A stretch of DNA of 64,000 bases. Origin: Pseudeuparius sepicola (taxonomy: Eukaryota; Arthropoda; Insecta; Coleoptera; Anthribidae). The notes beneath the pieces were generated by a model. That model saw only the letters and a program-made list of their open reading frames with translations. It was not told the DNA's origin and ran no database searches. This document shows, piece after piece, positions 60,988 through 64,000 of this stretch (its first letter is position 1; every line of letters begins with the position of its first letter). The DNA is taken from contig OY987298.1 in the NCBI GenBank assembly GCA_963920635.1, positions 83,089,454 through 83,153,453 of the forward strand, in the 5' to 3' direction. The position numbers were made by a program, and so were the translations under genes.

Positions 60988-62706
60988 CAGTGTGACCCAT
61001 TTGTTTTGGGGTCAGTCTGTAAAAAGTGTATCAATCGTGCGATTTGGCTGATTTTTTTTTAAATTGTAGAGCTCGATGAACTGCACATTTTGAACAAAAA
61101 TTGCCTGGTTCGCATAAAATCCAAAGCCTACTATGACCGTTTTTATGAGCAAAATTTTAAGAAACCATATTAGCGTTTTTTTTTTGAAAAAATCTGTGTG
61201 CACCAATGGATTGAGCACCCCTCGAAATGGGTATGTACAAAATTTCATCAAAATATTTCAAGTAATAACGATTTTGTAGAAAAATTAAAAATTCAGCCAA
61301 GGTACGTCTTTATTTTCAAAAATTCAAAGTTGGCCATGGAAAATAATTGAATTGTAATAATACAACCTTATGCTTATAAACACAAAACATAAAAACAATT
61401 AAAATTATAAAATTTAACTGTACTTCTATGTAACTTCTACCAAGCCTCCATTTTCTACAATGCATTTGTCGTTCCTCTTGCGTACATTCAAAATTACATT
61501 TCGTATTTGCTGTGGAGTAATTTCCTCACAACTACGGTTTATCCTAGCTTGCAGTTCTTGTAAATTATGGGGTCTTGACTTAAGTACCCCAAAGAAAAAA
61601 ATCTAAAGGAGTTAAGTCCGGAGATCTCGGTGGCCACTCACAGAAAGGACTATTTCGCCCTATCCAACAGTTTTCAAAATTATTATCTAGCCAGTTTCTG
61701 ATTAAACGAGCATTATGAATAGGACTGCCATCTAACTGTAACTTTAAATTTAAACGGTATCTTAATGGTAACTCATCTAAAGCATTTCTAAATTCAATTT
61801 CTAGAAAATTCAAGAAGCCAGCCGCATTCAAATTCCCTTCAAAGAAAAATGGGCCAATTATTCTGTCGCGTAGTATTCCACACCAAACGTTAATTTTTGT
61901 GAATATTGTCTCCTTGCATTTATTATAAACTCTGGATTTTCAGCTGACCAGTGACGGCAGTTTTGACTTGATACTACACCATTTGTACTAAACGTGGCTT
62001 CGTCGGTGAATAAAATTTCATTTAAAAAGTTGCCATTATGGAGATATTCACCTTGCAGCCAATAGCAAAATTCTAATCTTCTCTCCTCATCTCCTGGTTC
62101 CAGGGTGTGCAAAAATTTTGGCTTAAACGGTTTTATTTTGTTTTGTCTCAAACATCTCCTTATACTCTCTCTGGGTATATGAAGGTCTAAACTAGCCGTT
62201 CGAACACTATTTCGAGGATTGTCACTAAAGTATTGCAGAATTTGATTGTTATTTTCAACAAGTCCACGGCGTCCATTTTGCCTAGTTTTTAATAAATTTT
62301 TAGAAATCGATCCAGTTTCATCAAAAATATTGTTTATACGTTGTACAGTACTTCGACTCACTGATCTACCTGGGTGTCTATTGTTAAATTCGGCCGCAGC
62401 TTCTGCTGCCGAGCGCTCGTTGTCGCCCACGAGTCGAACAATTTCTATTTTGTCTCTTATGCTTAAATATTCCATAATTATGATAATTAATTGTATTGAG
62501 CACAAACAATTTCTGAACTCAATTTAGACAGTTTGACACTTAATAAAAGTAAACAATTCAATTATTTTCCATGGCCAACTTTGAATTTTTGAAAATAAAG
62601 ACGTACCTTGGCTGCATTTTTAATTTTTCTACAAAATCGTTATTACTTGAAATATTTTGATAAAATTTTGTACATACCCATTTCGAGGGGTGCTCAATCC
62701 ATTGGC
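60988..62706 (-). mobile_element. Mariner-like element with long TIRs, right end truncated
   Basis: The left end CAGTGTGACCCATTTG follows a (TA)n tract, consistent with TA targeting. The left arm to about 61350 pairs with 62545-62706. The right arm stops at TCCATTGGC (62706) where a different palindrome begins, so about 230 bp of the right end are lost. It contains the transposase pseudogene. Confidence 0.8.
61426..62475 (-). pseudogene. Mariner-like (DUF4817/DDE_3-type) transposase, two frameshifts
   Basis: It starts at ATG 62475 (M-E-Y-L-S-I-R-D-K) with an HTH region, then FTDEATF carrying the first catalytic aspartate. A 1-nt shift near 61890 is followed by W-C-G-I-L-R-D-R-I-I-G-P, then LDGSPIHN (second aspartate) and WPPRSPDLTPLD (third, 42 residues between). 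A second frameshift lies near 61583. The frame then continues cleanly to TAG at 61426-61428. The three catalytic residues are all present and I see no internal stop apart from the shifts, so inactivation looks recent. It is related to, but clearly distinct from, the 14453-15771 transposase and has no introns. Confidence 0.8.
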
Positions 62707-64000
62707 AAACATGCAAACATGCAACATGTCCTATGTCTAAATCCAACCGTTTTTGAGATATTTGCATTTTTCCGAAAAAAATGACAGGTGCAGACCTAAA
62801 GTTAATTAGCAATTTATACGAGGAAACCGCGAAATTTCAAAACGAATTTTTGGCATCGTGTAACAGAAGCCCTGACCTAGTGATCTCTGCTGAGAAATAA
62901 ATCCGTTCTGATCACAAAATATGAATAAAAATTACATTCAAAATGTGCTTAAATCTCGAAATTTTCAAATGGAAACCCCCCTTTTTTTGCGATCTTATTC
63001 ACCACTAAAAATGATGACAACTTTCTGTAAGGGTTCCTATACCTAAATGCAATAATTTTCGATTAATTTACGAAAAACCCACTTTTCGCCCATAAAAAGC
63101 GGGGTTTGCTTAACGCTTGGAAAATCATATTAGCCGTGGACGTTGAAAAGACAATTATGTATCGCCCGTTCTTGATATTACTTTGTTGCATTCTCCGTAG
63201 ATAATAAACACATTTAAATAATCTTCGTTTGTGTAATTTAAGCGTGCCGGTATTATTGTTGACAATAATTTCTAAACCAAGTGACATTTCCTCAGCCGCG
63301 ATTGTCTTTTCAACGTCCACGGCTAATATGATTTTCCAAGCGTTAAGCAAACCCCGCTTTTTATGGGCGAAAAGTGGGTTTATCGTAAATTAATCGAAAA
63401 TTATTGCATTTAGGTATAGGGACCCTTACACAAAGTTGTCATCATTTTTAGTGGTGAATAAGATCGCATTAAAAAAAATGGGGGTTTCCATTTGAAAATT
63501 TCGAGATTTAAGGGGGGGTTGCCGACAGCGAAAGTGACGTTAGATTTCGTATTTTTTAAGTTGTATAACATAAAATCTAATAACATTTTACCTGGCAAAA
63601 ATTTAGTACAAACATCTCTGTCTTCATTTTAATCATAAGATCTTACAAGCAGAGTTTTGTTTTATAGGTTATGAAAACCTTGGGGAAAATAATAATTCCA
63701 GTGCATATGCTTTTAAGATCTTATGATTAAAATGAAGGCAGAGATGTTCGTACTAAATTTTTGCCAGGTAAAATGTTATTAGATTTTATGCTATACAACT
63801 TGAAAAAATACGAAATCTAACGTCACTTTCGCTGTCGGCAACCCCCTCTTAAGCACATTTTGAATGTAATTTTTATTCATATTTTGTGATCAGAACGGAT
63901 TTATTTCTCAGCAGAGATCACTAGGTCAGGGCTTCTGTTAACGATGCCAAAAATTCGTTTTGAAATTTCGCGGTTTCCTCGTATAAATTGCTAATTAACT
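62707..64000. mobile_element. Long foldback element, partial, off right edge
   Basis: 62800-63153 pairs with 63300-64000, once an inserted MITE is discounted; the loop is 63154-63299. The outer pair AGTTAATTAGCAATTT is at 62800 and its complement ends at 64000, so the palindrome probably continues beyond the window. No coding sequence is recognised. Confidence 0.65.
63512..63848. mobile_element. 337-bp MITE with TTAA duplication
   Basis: Flanked by TTAA at 63508-63511 and 63849-63852. Ends GGGGGGGTTGCCGAC and GTCGGCAACCCCCTC; inverted arms of about 130 bp and a 73-bp middle. The other arm of the host palindrome has the uninterrupted site GTGCTTAAATC with one TTAA at 62949-62952. TTAA targeting suggests the piggyBac superfamily, though the G-rich ends differ from common piggyBac CCC ends. 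Confidence 0.8.

Noticed and set aside
63063..63350. 95-codon frame across the loop of the right-edge palindrome
   Set aside because: Spans both arms and loop of a foldback with no known motif.

Overview
The window looks like non-genic, repeat-dense eukaryotic DNA, most likely from an arthropod and probably an insect. It is AT-rich and holds a spliced IS630-Tc1-mariner transposase, Penelope-like retroelement (PLE) pieces with hammerhead-ribozyme cores, and many foldback/MITE elements. I see no host gene, rRNA, tRNA or CRISPR array. Frequent TAGGTA/TACCTA strings are a weak hint of a hemipteran or lepidopteran genome; I cannot name a species.

Layout. (1) 1-3.5 kb: two MITE-like foldbacks (1-604; 1603-2206 with TA duplication) in otherwise featureless DNA. 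(2) 3.5-61 kb: five copies of one ~10.4-11.5 kb repeat ('arm'), in the order L1 (+) 3497-14004, R1 (-) 16230-27518, R2 (-) 27690-39213, L2 (+) 39214-49657, R3 (-) 49658-60987. L1/R1 form a giant inverted repeat around a 2.2-kb loop. That loop carries the only intact-looking gene, a three-exon DD41D-type transposase (14453-15771). R2/L2 are head-to-head across a 230-bp spacer at a (TA)n tract. L2/R3 are tail-to-tail across a 133-bp spacer. (3) 60988-62706: a second, related mariner-like element, frameshifted and missing its right end. (4) 62707-64000: part of a long palindrome running off the window, with a 337-bp TTAA-flanked MITE in one arm.

Each arm is a nest of mobile DNA. From outer to inner end it holds: a (TA)n tract and copies of the 9-mer GTGACATCC; a 125-bp conserved hairpin; a non-coding segment with a TATA box; a PLE remnant (3' region with degenerate hammerhead, GIY-YIG endonuclease, C-terminal reverse transcriptase) whose RT frame is split by a ~3-kb TTA-flanked element; a ~2.5-kb foldback; a second PLE LTR with an intact hammerhead core; a GC-rich block; a possible Helitron-type end; a G/C-tract hairpin; and inverted 9-mer copies.

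The most interesting idea is that the arms are terminal repeats of an unusually large DNA transposon, with the DD41D gene in the loop as candidate transposase and the 9-mers as candidate binding sites. This is inference. A segmental inverted duplication of a transposon nest would look similar.
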